A stretch of 64,000 nucleotides of DNA from Adiantum capillus-veneris (GCA_014529385.2 CM043953.1:65180372-65244371); one strand, 5' to 3'. Positions 8,872 through 20,568 are shown, counted from the first letter of the stretch. Numbers and translations: made by a program. The notes: a model not told the origin generated them from the letters alone.

Positions 8872-11805
8872 TCAATTTCCTTGTAGATCTTCCATGATCT
8901 CATCTTCATTGATAGCTTCCAATGCTTCATCTTCACTTTGATTTTCACTTGTGTTTTGCTCTTCCTCCTCCTCAACATCTTCTAGATCACTGTCTCCTCT
9001 TCTCTTAAACACTTTGATCGTTTTTCCTGCAATGGGAATCTTTACTTATGTATCATCTAGTTCAGACAAGCTGTAAGTAGAATTTTCATGGACATGCAAC
9101 ATAAGGTCCAAAACATCTTTTTGAGAACTTATGCATGATACACTAAAATCCAGTCACCTTGGTCAATTGTTTTACTCCTGAGCTGATGTCGCTTATCAAA
9201 GTAGTCCTTGTTCTTCAACCTTGCATTTTTGAGGTGTTCTTTTATAGCCTGAATGTCTCCTGGTCTTCTCTCTAATTGCCTTATGCACAATGCAAGGAGA
9301 CCTTCCCTTCTAAGCCCCTCTTGCCAAGGTAGTACATTCCATGTGGGAATTGTATCTTCAATCGGCATCACTGGCTTTTGACCATACATCAGCTCCATAG
9401 GCATATACCAGTTACTGAGCTATGTGTTGTACGATCAACCCATAAAGTATATGGCAATAGTTTTGGCCACTCACCAACTCTTCCTTCCCAAGCCTTGGCC
9501 AAAACTTTGATGATAGGAGGATGCCCTCTTTCACTCTTTCCATTGCCTTCATGGTTGTAACCTGTAGTAAGATAAAGCTTAATTCCTAATTTGGAAAAGA
9601 ACTCCCTTGCTTCCTCGGCACCCAACTCACCTCTATTTGCGTGATCTTTCCCACACAACCATAATAGAAAATCACCTCATCAAGTAGGAATTTGCATACA
9701 GCTTCTGTGGTTTTAGCTCTTAATGCTCACCCTTCAACCTGGTTAGTTAGGCCCTCTCGTGCAAGAACTAAGTATCTCATCTGCCAGAGTCCTAAAGGCA
9801 TTGTGACTAGACCCACAACCCATTTATAGTGCATGACTAGTGGATATGTAGGGTGCAATCCATCACAATGTCGGACATTTGAATACATTTGACAAGTTAC
9901 ACACGACTCTACAAATTGAGATACATCTTTATACATACCCTTCCACCAGTATTTTCTTTCAACTTGGAGAAGGTTGCCCACACACCCCTGCGTCCAGCCC
10001 ATAAACTCTCATGAAACTCTTGCATGAGCTTTACTTGAGTCTCTTTTTTACATACAACCCTTTGTGGTGTAGCACCCTTTTGTTTAGGATGCTTCCACAA
10101 GTAAAAATCCCTCAAAAAGTTTCCATATGCTTTCGTGCGTATCCTCCTAAATTCTTGTTTAGACCAATCATCCTATTTTGCTAGAGTACTCAAGTTGCTT
10201 CCAATAAGAATCAAAAGCTCTTTCAAGAACAATTCAATTGGATTAGTCATGCAGACATTGTTACCTTTGACATGAGAGATAGAATAGAACTTTGTGCCTA
10301 CATCATCTCCCTTGTCAATCATCTGTGACTCATCTTCATACCTTGCCCTTGATAGCATATCTTCCACTGTATTGTCTTTACCTGCAATGTGCTTAAACTC
10401 GGGATTTAAGGACTTAATGTAGGCAATCCACGGCAACATAGCAATGTCTGGTGTTGAGAAACTTGTAGACAATCTATTTCTACAACCACACATGCACCAA
10501 CTAGGTACACTTTCCCATTTTTCAAGGCTGTAACTATACCCCATAACTCTCTCTTTATCTGTGGATAGTTTCTTTGGTGAACAATTAGTACCTTTGCTCC
10601 AAATCTCACCACATACATATGTCCTTCTTTGTCATCTTTCCCTATTGTCCATCCAATCCCTATAGATTGGTGTCTACCGTCACAATTATTGTCCTTTTGA
10701 CACTCATAGTATACCTTTCTCAAAGATGGTGTTGACTGGAGCAACTCCTTCAGCTTTTTCATGTCTTTTATATGTGCTTCTGTCCATTTAAACTTTTGAT
10801 TCTTTCTAAGCAATTGATAAATAGGATCACCTACATGTGCAGAATGTGGAATCCAAATAACATAAAAGATACATGCTCCCAAAAACCTCCTAGCCTCAGT
10901 GATGCTAGTGCATGTTTCTTTCATTCTTTGGATGGCATCTACCTTTGTTGGACAAGGTTTCCTACCATATGGCCCGCACATGTGCCCCACAATGAGCACT
11001 TTATTGACACCAAACATAGATTTTTTCCCTGATAAAGTAAGATTCACTTCTTCCAACCTAGACAAAACCTTATCACAATCATTTATGTGATTTACCACAA
11101 ACCTACACATCCCCTGAGATCCAAAGCTTCATCTTTCTCACTTTGTTCACATCCTTTGATAGGCAAATCATCAATGAAAGGCATTGTGATTTGAGGAATA
11201 AAGTCACGTAAGATCTTATTGATCCCATTCAGCATATGTGCAACCGAGTTGGTTGCGCCCTATGGTAAGGTACACATTCTTACCAAACCTAAAGGTGTCC
11301 TCATGGCTGTCAAGTCTCTGCTTTCTATCACAAGCTAAAATTGATCATACCCTAAGCAGAGATCCCCCATCGAGTAGATTGCCCTCCCTGTAAATACCTT
11401 TGCAAACCCATCCACAATTGGACATGTACCTACATTTCTAATTGTCACCTTGTTCACTCATTGTATATATTGGATGAAGCATAGAGAACCATTCTTATTT
11501 GGAACTGTGAACCACCTGTTTGAGTATGGAGCACAAGAAGGCTCTAAAATTCTCATTTTGATCTTTTCCTTCAATAGCTCTACTAACTTGGGAAAATGAG
11601 CCTTTGGAACCAGAATAGGCCGCAAATTCCAAGGCACATGAGGTATTGTAAAAATTACCATAGGAGCTACAATTGAAGGATCAACACATCCTATTTCATG
11701 TAGCTCAAATGCAAAAGCCTTACTATGCTTTGAAAGCATTCTTTAAAGCACTTTGTCTCCTCCTGTGTTAGAAACTCCTTGCAAACAATCTGCAAAAGTC
11801 TCTTG
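8872..11805 (-). pseudogene. Ty3/gypsy pol pseudogene (RT, RNase H, integrase)
   Basis: On the minus strand the domains run in gypsy order. The RT entry region (ILEPSCAPYSNRWFTVPNKNG, 11,458-11,739) is followed by the RT thumb and RNase H (10,406-11,110, with FKWTEAH). Next come the end of RNase H (10,173-10,544, IAGKDNTVEDMLSRARY) and an HHCC integrase finger (9,909-10,115). The integrase core follows (9,389-9,658), then its C-terminal region (9,129-9,404, DYFDKRHQLRSKTIDQGDW). The protein ends in a very acidic tail (EDVEEEEEQNTSENQSEDEA) with the stop at 8872-8874. Several frameshifts and stops break it. Gag, protease and the 5' LTR are absent, so it is truncated at the upstream side. Confidence 0.85.
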
Positions 11806-12099
11806 AAAAGCTATATAGGGAGTGCATTATGTATTATGAAAGATTGTTAGTGCATGAGATGGTCAATCATCAACATTATTGCTTTCGTGTGTGTTTTGAA
11901 AATGATTATCATTCCAGTGTAAATGTTGATGATTCTTTGTAGCATGTGAAAATAGTTGTGTCCCTACGAAAGCCCGACGGGCTTTTTGTGGGTTTCCAAG
12001 TCACTCTCAGAATACTGTGATCCTGTTAATTGTGATTAAGAAAATATGCTAACAAGACCTTGTGATCACACAATTCTTTTGGTAATTATGTAAATATTA
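11806..12099. other. Junction between two gypsy fragments
   Basis: A short non-coding block separates head-to-head gypsy remnants. It holds a 13-bp perfect inverted repeat (AATCATCAACATT at 11865-11877 with its complement at 11922-11934). No LTR end is clear. Confidence 0.45.
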
Positions 12100-13525
12100 A
12101 ATCCCTAGTGTCTTGAGACCATACTTGGGCAAGTTTGTTATCGTTTTTCTCGATAACATTCTCATATATAGTGCTTCTGAGGAAGGGTACTCACAACGTC
12201 TGAGGCAGGTGTTTGAATTGCTAAGAGCAAACAAGTTATATGCCAAAGAGTCAAAGTGTGATTCTTTCAAGGAGGAAATTCACTATCTAGAACATGTTAT
12301 CTCAGCTAATGGGCTGGACATGGATCAATCCAAAGTGATGCCATTCAGCTATGGCCTTGTCCCAAAAATCTAGAAGAGTTACATATTTTCTTGGGATTTG
12401 CAAGTTTTTATCGAAGGTTCATTAAAAACTATGCTCATATTACTCTGCCAAGGACGGATCGGCTAAAAGGCAAAGGGAAAACCTTTTGGTGGGGTGCCAC
12501 TCAATAGCAAAGTTTTGATACGCTCAAGGATGCATTAGCTACAGTTCCTATTCTAGCTATTGTGGATCCTTTGAGCCATTTGTTTTGGAAACAGATGCCA
12601 GTAATCATGCAAGTGGATCGGTCCTTCTATAGGAGGGGAGGCCAATTGCATTTGAAATCAAGAAGCTTGATTCAGTGTAGTAGAATTATTCTACTTATGA
12701 ACACGGACTCTATGCAATAGTGTCTACCTGAAAGACATGGAGGCATTATTTGTATGGAGCTCAGTTTGAGATTGTGTTTGACCATGAAAGCATAAAATGG
12801 TTTACACAACAAAACTGACTTGAAGGGTCAAAAAGCCAGGTGGGCTGAGATTCTTCAGGAGTATGACGCAAAGCTCCAGTATCCTAAAGGACGATACAAT
12901 GTGGTGGCTGATGCTCTTAGTCGTATGTCTGAGATCTATTCTCTTTTATTCACGAAACTTTAAAGTGAGTTTTTGGATTCTCTGAAGGGAAAATATGAGC
13001 ATGATGACACATACTCCAAAGTGTGGAGCCATGTGCAAATGAGGGATCCTTCTCACTCCAATGTTGGTAGTGTTTTGTTAACCTCCACACACATTTCTCC
13101 TCCATCGAGTGATGAACTACAGAGATGGAACAATTTTACCATAGATAATGGGTACCTACTCCACAAGGGGAGAGTTTGGGTACTGATGGACGCGGACATT
13201 TGGCGCCAATTTTTTTATGAATGTCACGACAGTCCAAGTGCAAGGCACCCAGGCATTAGAAATACTTATGCTCTTGTAAGACAACAATTTTACTGGCCAC
13301 GTTTACATGGCTTTGTTCAAGACTATGTCTTCCATTTCCATAAATGTCAAGTTAGCAAAGCAGAGCGCCTGAAGGCAGGAGGACTCTTACATCCTTTGGA
13401 GATCCCCAATGGTAAATGGGAAATTATCTCTATGGTCATGACTCAATATGGGTGCTCGTAGATCAGTTGAATAAACTATGCAAGTTTATTCCAACCAAGT
13501 CAACCATAAAGAGTCCAGAATAGGA
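12100..13525 (+). pseudogene. Ty3/gypsy pol fragment (RT to integrase)
   Basis: Coding resumes on the plus strand in the middle of RT, at the FVIVFLDNILIYS motif (12,131-12,169), where the second catalytic Asp of the usual DD pair reads Asn. RNase H pieces follow in several frames (FLGFASFYRRFIKNY, then AKLQYPKGRYNVVADALSRM near 12,860-12,930). The HHCC integrase finger (HPGIRNTYALVRQQFYWPRL ... CQVSKAERLKAGGL) is open from 12,973 to 13,461. The first part of the integrase core (VDQLNKLCKFIPTKST) ends near 13,520. Both ends are cut off and there are no LTRs. It belongs to a different gypsy lineage from the minus-strand element upstream. Confidence 0.85.
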
Positions 13526-14184
13526 TCCACAATAGATCTCCCAATAAAAGGTGACAACCCATGAAAATCTATAGTGCCACTTCAGCACACACGATTCACA
13601 AGTGTGCCTCAACCATGCAGTAGCAGCAGCATGAATGACAATAATTCATGCTAAAGTTGGCACTTCTCTAATTTTCTAGTCCTCAGGGCATCACCATCTA
13701 TAGTTGGTGATGATCCATGTGTAACTAACACCACATGTTCAAGTCTTTTGTAACTAAGGGCTTCTGGACTCTCCACATAGTAAAAGAGTTGTCTACGTAC
13801 CACTCACACAAGGCAAGCCCTACGCAGAACATGCTCATTAACAACTCTGGGTGTGCAGTGAGCACTTGCAGGATGCTTTTCTTGGTTGAATCACCTCAAC
13901 CATCGGATAAACATCTTCCTAGCTGGGAGTCCAAGCTGCTCCTCTTTGCCAACATCACAACCACACATACAATTAGCGGCCCAGTCAGCCACCATGCTTG
14001 TAGCCTTCCGATGTGTGCCCTGGATCCTTTTACCTATAAAATTGTAGAAAGCAGGTGCAAACTTCCCTTTTCCTTCGGTTTGCATGCAAGCGGGCGGTTG
14101 GCATGCATATGCATGGACCCCACACTATAAGCTACACTACAATGCACAGCTGCATGCCGACTTCAATCGCAAAAGGGAGATTTG

Positions 14185-14186
<2 letters not shown>
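13526..14186. other. Unassigned sequence 5' of the LINE
   Basis: Holds open frames on both strands (131 residues on plus from 13,735, 64 on minus from 14,085) with no motif I recognise. It may be the rest of the truncated gypsy or an unrelated insertion. Confidence 0.3.

Positions 14187-14260
<74 letters not shown>
14187..14260. repeat. (CT)n microsatellite at the LINE 5' side
   Basis: Near-pure CT run of about 73 bp directly upstream of the LINE leader. It could be part of the LINE 5' untranslated region. Confidence 0.95.
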
Positions 14261-14263
<3 letters not shown>

Positions 14264-14488
14264 GCAGCCGTTTTTTAACCTAGTAGACAGCAGTCCACTC
14301 TTTTGATCATAACTTCTTCATCCGAACTCCGATTTGGGTGATCTATAGCCTCAATCGAAGAGCACGAAGTCCTCTACGCATTGATGTAAAGACAGAAATT
14401 TTCAGAGTTATGGAAGGCGTTTCTGTACCAGCATTTCCGAAGTGAACAGGTTCAACAAAATTGATTCTCATCTCCTATTTTACATACA

Positions 14489-15439
14489 ATGTCTTCCGGC
14501 ACTCGCAAGGGTTCTTCTTCTTCAACAAGGTCCACAACCATTGTGGAAAATGATCCAAAATCTCTTAAGTATGGAGATAGCAACACAACCACCCAACCAA
14601 CGACATCGGAAACCATGATCATGGCGTACTTGGTATCATTGCAAGAGACCGTAAACAAACAAGGCGAAGACTTACGAGCACTTGCAATTGAGAATGGCAC
14701 ACTAAGGGTACTTGTGGTTGAGAATGAGAATCTCAAGAGGACACTTGAGATGCAAACAACACGTTTGATGCAACTTGAAGAGGAAGTCAAGGAATGTAAA
14801 CGCTCTCTTGTGGACTTGAATGCTTTGAAGGAGCGGATGAGCAAAGTAGAGCATGACCATGTATTGAAAGAGGAGAAATTTGACACTATGAGCCGGGATG
14901 TATGCGACATGAAAAATGTATGCACAAACAAGTCTTGGGCTGATGTATGTGGTAGCAATGTGGTTTCTAATTCCTCACTCATGCAAGCTATGGTTCAAAC
15001 AAAGAATGTTGAGAATGTGGATGTGGAGGAGTTGAAGGAACGGGAGCGACGTTCCAAGAACATTGTTATTCGTGGAATTCCCGAAGAGAAGTTAGAGACA
15101 CCTCCTTCTCTTGCCATTGTTATTGAAGATTTCTTCAAAACCCACTTTGGCATGTCCGGAGTTATGGTATATGGAGCACATAGAGTGGGGAAGCAAGGAG
15201 CTCCTCGCTCCAGAGAACGGCCAATTGTATGCACCATGCCGGATGAGACCAAGCAAACGATTATCCTTGATAATAGTTGGATCTATTTGAGGGATACAAA
15301 ATGTTTTGTATGTGAAGATCGCACTATTAAGCAACAAAATATGCGTCGCAAGGCATATGAGGAAAAGAATAATAAAAACAAGGAGATCTCTCATGAAGAA
15401 AATGTGCCCAAGGAGGAGGCAAGTCTCTCAAGCAAATAG
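14489..15439 (+). CDS. LINE ORF1 protein (nucleic-acid-binding chaperone)
   Basis: A 316-residue protein with a Ser/Thr-rich N-terminus (1-50) and a long Leu/Glu heptad-rich region, about residues 48-130, likely to form a coiled-coil multimer. An L1 ORF1p-like RNA-binding part follows from about residue 185: RRSKNIVIRGIPEE is the typical RNP-like strand, then GAHRVGKQGAPRSRERPIVC and a basic C-terminus (RTIKQQNMRRKAYEEK). In L1 elements this protein coats the element RNA and aids target-primed reverse transcription. The first ATG in a good frame is at 14,489. The frame ends in TAG, six bases before the ATG of ORF2 and in the same frame as it. Confidence 0.8.
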   Translation: MSSGTRKGSSSSTRSTTIVENDPKSLKYGDSNTTTQPTTSETMIMAYLVSLQETVNKQGEDLRALAIENGTLRVLVVENENLKRTLEMQTTRLMQLEEEVKECKRSLVDLNALKERMSKVEHDHVLKEEKFDTMSRDVCDMKNVCTNKSWADVCGSNVVSNSSLMQAMVQTKNVENVDVEELKERERRSKNIVIRGIPEEKLETPPSLAIVIEDFFKTHFGMSGVMVYGAHRVGKQGAPRSRERPIVCTMPDETKQTIILDNSWIYLRDTKCFVCEDRTIKQQNMRRKAYEEKNNKNKEISHEENVPKEEASLSSK

Positions 15440-15445
15440 GGATGC

Positions 15446-18400
15446 ATGACCTATGAGACCGAGTTACAATTGAAAATATGCTTTTGGAATTGTAATGGAT
15501 ACCCATGGAATGCGGGGGTTGGCATTGATGAACTAACAAGCAAAGCCGATGTTGTACTTCTTGTTGAAACTTGGGAGCATAATACACAAAGGATTAACGG
15601 CTTGGAGGATTACAATGTACATTCATTGATGTGGTCAAAGAATCTCAAGCAACGAAGAGGACAAGGAGGGTTAGCATGTATGGTTAAGAAAGGATTGGAA
15701 GATTTTGTATCAATTGTGAAAGATGACAAGTACAAACGTTATGTATGGCTGAAAATTATGACACCAAAAAGAGCACCCATTTTTGTAGCCGGTTGCTACA
15801 TTCCTCATCATGATTCTCCCTTTTATGCTTGCATGGATAGAGATCCACCATTTTCTGATTTGGAAGAGGACATTGCTTATTTCAAAGGTGAAGGTGATGT
15901 TATTGTATTTGGGGATATGAATGCTCGCACAAAAACATTGCAACATGATACTCAACAATTTGATATGCCATACATTTCAAGGGAGTTGGAGGAAGTTCAC
16001 TTGTATGATCGTACTTCAATGGATGAGAAAGAGCCGGATCACTATGGAAAGTTACTTTTACACATGTGTAATAGCACGGGTATGCTCATTGCCAATGGTG
16101 TATCTTTGTGGAGTGAAACCAATGGATTTACATGTAGAAGACATAATGGGGATAGTGTGATTGACTATATGCTACTCTCTGAAGCCATCATGTATCGCAT
16201 AAAGAGTTTTATGTTTGGTCAATGGACCCCGGAATCCGACCATTGCACCTTATGTATTGACCTTTCATGTGGAGAAGCAACTAAGCATGATAATCTCAAC
16301 CAAAGGAAAGAGAAGTTATCACTATGTATGGATTTCAAACGGACACCAATGTACATTGAAATGGTTGAGCAAAAATTATGGATGACAAAGCTTCAATGTG
16401 ATGCACCATTGGAAACTAAATGGGAAGCTTTCAAGAAAGCTATTTGTTCTTGTGCGGAAGAATGCTTTGACATAAAGCATCTCCATGGTATCCACAAAGA
16501 TAGATCACGCAAAAGGTGGTTTGATAAAGAATGTCAAGATGCTCGAAAGTCCTTGATAAAGCTTGATGCAACTATGGACAAAGACAACTATCAAAGTCAT
16601 TTGCGTACATACAAGGCATTGATTCAAAAGAAGAGAAGAAGATGGGAAGTAAAGCAACAAGAATTTCAAGTCCAAGAAAAGGCACATGCATGTGGAAGAT
16701 TTTGGAGAAACTTGAGAGGCAAGCGGGTTGAGAATTTTGGTAACTTGAGTTTAGTGGATATGTACACACATTGTAGGCAATTATATGAGCAAGAAAATAC
16801 TGAAAAAATGCCATTTTATGGTTCACTCCCATGTATGCCGTCTTTTTTTACTATTGAGGATGTATGCGGTGGGCTTGAAAAGTTGGCCACTCGCAAAGCG
16901 GGGGATCTTCAAGGTATCAAGCCGGAGATGATCAAATGGACGGGAGATTTTACCCATGAGTGGATGTGTGATATGTTCAACCTTGCACTTCAACATGGTA
17001 TGCCTTATGATTGGAGTACTAATTGGGTTAAGCCTTTGCATAAAGGAGGGGATGTAAAGAATGTAAGCAACTACCGGACTATAATGATTGGGTCTCTTAT
17101 GGCAAAGTTGTTTGGGTGCATAATGGAGATGAAATTGAGTGATTGGGCTGAAGAGAATGACAAGCGTGCAAAGGGACAAGCGGGTTTTCGTCGATGCCAT
17201 AGCACCATTGATCATCTTGTCACTCTTCGTGTTCTCATGGAGGAAAGTCGGTTGAAAGGCAAGCGATTGTATTGTTGTTTTGTGGACTTTAAGAAAGCCT
17301 TTGATATGATTCCACGTAACAATTTGTGGAGAAGGATGGAAGAACTCCAAGTGCCAAGTGAGTTTATGCTTGCGGTTTCTCGAATCTATGAGAAGGTGAT
17401 TTGTCAATTGCGCATGGGAAGAGAAATTTCAGAAATTTTTGTAAGCACTATTGGGGTTAAACAAGGATGTCCATTGTCACCAACTCTCTTTGGTCTATGT
17501 ATCGATCAATTGGAACAAATGGTACTTGACTTTATGCAAGAAGAAGGCATTGAAGAGGTCACTATTTGCAATGCGGTAATCATGCTTTTGTTGTATGCGG
17601 ATGATGTAGTGCTTCTAGCACACACTTTAGAAGATGCACAAAAGCTTATGGTTGTCCTTGAGAACTTTTGCTTGCATAGTGGGCTGATTGTAAATGAATC
17701 CAAAACAAAGGTTATGCTTGTGAAAACCAACCATAAGGAGAAGCCATGCATTGTGTACAACAACGAGACACTTGAAGTTGTTGAGAGCTTTAAGTACCTT
17801 GGCCTTGAGGTTCCATCCAATCACAAGTGGCATAAATTTGCTATGCGTCGTTTGGAAGCGGGAAAGAGAGCATATTATGCATTTGAGAACATGTGTAATG
17901 CGGGAAACATCAAGTGTTGGGTTCTCAAGAAGTATCTTTTTGATGCATTGGTGACACCGGTTCTTCTTTATGGAGTTGAAGTGTGGGGCGGGAGCATCTC
18001 AAAGTCTACTTGGAAAGAGTTTGAGAATGTCCAAAAGCGTTTTCTTACAAACTTTCTCCAAGTTAAGACACAAACACCATATATGCTCTTACTTCTTGAG
18101 TCGGGATCTCTTCCAATTGAGGTTATGGGCATGGAAAGGGTTGTGGAGTACATGATAAAGATGCGTCAAAACCCCTCACATCGACTTCCTACAATTGCAT
18201 GGGAAGCAAGCAAAAAAGTTCAAAAGACGCATAAAAGCAAGATCTTGAGCACGGGATGGATGCAAGACATAAAGAAGTGGTTTGGGAGATGGGATGCATT
18301 ACACTTGCTACATGATGCTTCAATTGACTCTCAAGTGAATGAAGCTTTTCTACAACGCCAATGTATTACGGCTTGGGAGAAATCCGGTGGGTCACGCTTC

Positions 18401-18838
18401 ATACATTACACCACCTATATTGCCCCCAACTACAAAACCATGTTCTTCGCTGAGAGAGGAAACCGTACTCACACTTACATGCTTGAGCCTATTCCCTTGT
18501 CCGCGATACGCACTATCGCAGCAATTCGGCTTAGCTCCCATTTCCTTCGATGCGAGATAGGGCGTTGGGGCAATGGAGAAGAGTCAAATCGATTGTGCAC
18601 ATTATGCTCATTGCAAGTTCGAGAGTCTGAGTACCACACACTACTAGAGTGCTCAGCTTTTGATCACATCCGAACTTGCTTCTCTCACATTTTCAGCCAT
18701 AACTTAGACCTACACACTTTCCTCTCCCAGCCAAAGTGTGGGCTCTCCATTGCGACTCTCATCACTACAATTTTGGAGCATCGAGAGTCACTCATCAGCC
18801 ATACACATACTACATCACATGTAACTTTGGTCCCATAG
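15446..18838 (+). CDS. LINE ORF2 protein (endonuclease and reverse transcriptase)
   Basis: An uninterrupted 1,130-residue protein. Residues 10-270 form an APE-type endonuclease: FWNCNG at 13-18, Glu41 in VETWEH, GDMNAR near 155-160 and the SDH motif near 263. The reverse transcriptase spans about 480-780: QAGFRRCHST, FVDFKKAFD near 612, GVKQGCPLSP and the catalytic YADD at 717-720. The C-terminal part holds a Cys/His cluster (CTLCS ... HTLLEC, about 1,050-1,070), a typical L1 knuckle. No RNase H domain is seen. All catalytic residues I can check are present, so the enzyme could be functional. It would nick DNA and copy the element RNA at the nick. The start is taken at the ATG giving ETELQLKICFWN; an upstream ATG in another frame lies 4 bp before it. 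Confidence 0.9.
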   Translation: MTYETELQLKICFWNCNGYPWNAGVGIDELTSKADVVLLVETWEHNTQRINGLEDYNVHSLMWSKNLKQRRGQGGLACMVKKGLEDFVSIVKDDKYKRYVWLKIMTPKRAPIFVAGCYIPHHDSPFYACMDRDPPFSDLEEDIAYFKGEGDVIVFGDMNARTKTLQHDTQQFDMPYISRELEEVHLYDRTSMDEKEPDHYGKLLLHMCNSTGMLIANGVSLWSETNGFTCRRHNGDSVIDYMLLSEAIMYRIKSFMFGQWTPESDHCTLCIDLSCGEATKHDNLNQRKEKLSLCMDFKRTPMYIEMVEQKLWMTKLQCDAPLETKWEAFKKAICSCAEECFDIKHLHGIHKDRSRKRWFDKECQDARKSLIKLDATMDKDNYQSHLRTYKALIQKKRRRWEVKQQEFQVQEKAHACGRFWRNLRGKRVENFGNLSLVDMYTHCRQLYEQENTEKMPFYGSLPCMPSFFTIEDVCGGLEKLATRKAGDLQGIKPEMIKWTGDFTHEWMCDMFNLALQHGMPYDWSTNWVKPLHKGGDVKNVSNYRTIMIGSLMAKLFGCIMEMKLSDWAEENDKRAKGQAGFRRCHSTIDHLVTLRVLMEESRLKGKRLYCCFVDFKKAFDMIPRNNLWRRMEELQVPSEFMLAVSRIYEKVICQLRMGREISEIFVSTIGVKQGCPLSPTLFGLCIDQLEQMVLDFMQEEGIEEVTICNAVIMLLLYADDVVLLAHTLEDAQKLMVVLENFCLHSGLIVNESKTKVMLVKTNHKEKPCIVYNNETLEVVESFKYLGLEVPSNHKWHKFAMRRLEAGKRAYYAFENMCNAGNIKCWVLKKYLFDALVTPVLLYGVEVWGGSISKSTWKEFENVQKRFLTNFLQVKTQTPYMLLLLESGSLPIEVMGMERVVEYMIKMRQNPSHRLPTIAWEASKKVQKTHKSKILSTGWMQDIKKWFGRWDALHLLHDASIDSQVNEAFLQRQCITAWEKSGGSRFIHYTTYIAPNYKTMFFAERGNRTHTYMLEPIPLSAIRTIAAIRLSSHFLRCEIGRWGNGEESNRLCTLCSLQVRESEYHTLLECSAFDHIRTCFSHIFSHNLDLHTFLSQPKCGLSIATLITTILEHRESLISHTHTTSHVTLVP

Positions 18839-18879
18839 GTCATATTTGACCTCCAAGGACGATAATAAAATCTATCTAT

Positions 18880-18882
18880 CTA

Positions 18883-18967
<85 letters not shown>
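18880..18967. repeat. (ATCT)n to (CT)n tail of the LINE
   Basis: Starts as TCTATCTATCTATC and becomes a pure CT run. A simple-repeat 3' tail instead of poly(A) is known in some LINEs. Here it may have seeded the long microsatellite. Confidence 0.85.
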
Positions 18968-18970
<3 letters not shown>

Positions 18971-19819
18971 ATGTAGGCCTTGGCCCTTGCTTTTCCATTC
19001 CATACATGTGCATTGACTACATAGTTTCACCAATGGAAAATCCATTGAGATTATGGTTCACTTGATGATAGAAAAGTTGGAACAAAAAGCGTATGAGACA
19101 CACACAACAACAACATGTTTTGGAGGTGAAGCGAATTCTTATTTGCGAGTCTAGCAGTCTCATCTTCCTCAACTACCGAAGGCCACAAATGTTGATGATA
19201 TGCTCCAACAAATCATCTATATAATAATTACATGAAGAAGACATATTGAGGGACCAATAGACTCAAGCAATGGCTATGGCGAGCTGACTTGAATCCTTGG
19301 GATGATTTTGCGGAGGATACTTCTCCGGGTGTAAAGAGGAGCTTCATCTCATGAATCAAGACAACCAGATGGTACATATACATGGTATGGATGCATGCCA
19401 TCACGAAGGCACCAATACAAAGAAGAATTTGTGGAAAATCTTTAGTCTGGCTTTAACAAGATTGTTCATTCTCCAATAATCCCACATAGATTGTTGTAGG
19501 GAAGGAAGGAAATAAGCATGGAAGTCAAAGGCAGTGTATTTATTTGGTTTGTATTTACCAGATAATATTCAAGCCAAATGATGAAATAATCCAAACTTCA
19601 CACACACAGACACACACATATGCACACAGCTACTATGTGTCGCCTTTCTCACTTGACTGGCTAGCAACAAGATTTATCTATCTGTTTTACAACGTTCTCC
19701 TTTCCTACATCCTTCCATGTCTCCACCAATTTGTTGGTATGGTCACAAGATATCACTAATGATCGCATGATACCATTGATGATCGCACAAGGTGCTCTAT
19801 TGGAATCTCAAAATTAATT
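18968..19819. other. Unassigned sequence
   Basis: No coding pattern, RNA gene or transposon end is recognised. Contains a short (CA)n-rich stretch at about 19,595-19,630. Confidence 0.35.
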
Positions 19820-19828
19820 TGCTAGCAC

Positions 19829-20352
19829 ATGTGTTTTGAGTGTAAATTTTGGATAATTGATTCTCTTAAGCAAGGTACTAACCATCACTTGATGCCAATA
19901 TTTAAGGTTTTGGTATCTATGAATTCATTTAGGATTGTTGGCAAGTGGGATGAGTTAAATTTTTTTAAGCATTATTTGATTACCTTGAAATTGAGCTTTT
20001 GTGTATGTTAACTTTTCTTGATATGGGACATCTTCCAATAAAATGGAAGTTACAAGGTAACAAATTCAGGGGGAAGCATGTAACACTTGCTCTGGCGAAC
20101 TCTAAAGGGTCACCCTATGAGATTTTAGATCTGCAAAATGTGTCTACAGTTCAACCATTTGCTTTCATGTTGAAGGGTGATTCATCCTTAAAGGATAGCA
20201 AGCCAAAACTCTGGAGTGAAACACAACTAGGAGGCCAAGAATTGAAACCAAGTGAGGGAGTTATGAATAGCTCCAAAAAACTAGAGAAGTATGAGAAATC
20301 AATTCCAACAGCTTTATTAAGTTTGGAAACATATAATGAGGTAGCCAAGTGA
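19829..20352 (+). pseudogene. Unrecognised coding-like region
   Basis: Two plus-strand frames, 19,829-20,011 (60 residues) and 19,999-20,352 (117 residues), overlap slightly and could be one protein with a shift or an intron. The second reads MGHLPIKWKLQGNKFRG early on and becomes Lys/Ser-rich. No domain is recognised. It could be a diverged gene fragment or chance. Confidence 0.25.
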
Positions 20353-20459
20353 CATTGAATGAAAACAATAGTATGAAGAGTTTTTGGTAGTTTTCATTTT
20401 ATTGTACCGTATCAATGAATTGTTGAATTGTTGATCATGTATCTCAAATGTCCTGTTAG

Positions 20460-20568
<109 letters not shown>

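Larger units (their letters stand above)
14261..18967 (+). mobile_element. L1-type LINE with two open ORFs
   Basis: A non-LTR retrotransposon with a ~230-bp leader, ORF1 (14,489-15,439), ORF2 (15,446-18,838) and a short 3' tail that passes from AATAAAATCTATCTATC into an ~80-bp CT run. Both ORFs are uninterrupted, which is unusual among the elements of this window and suggests a young copy. I could not find a target-site duplication, because both candidate ends lie in CT repeats. The outer limits are therefore approximate. Confidence 0.85.

Noticed and set aside
14452-14982. Minus-strand 176-residue frame
   Set aside because: Antisense shadow of LINE ORF1.
16823-17407. Minus-strand 194-residue frame
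   Set aside because: Antisense shadow of the LINE reverse transcriptase.
14261-18967. Target duplication of the LINE in the CT tracts
   Set aside because: CT repeats on both sides give trivial matches, so no duplication can be claimed.
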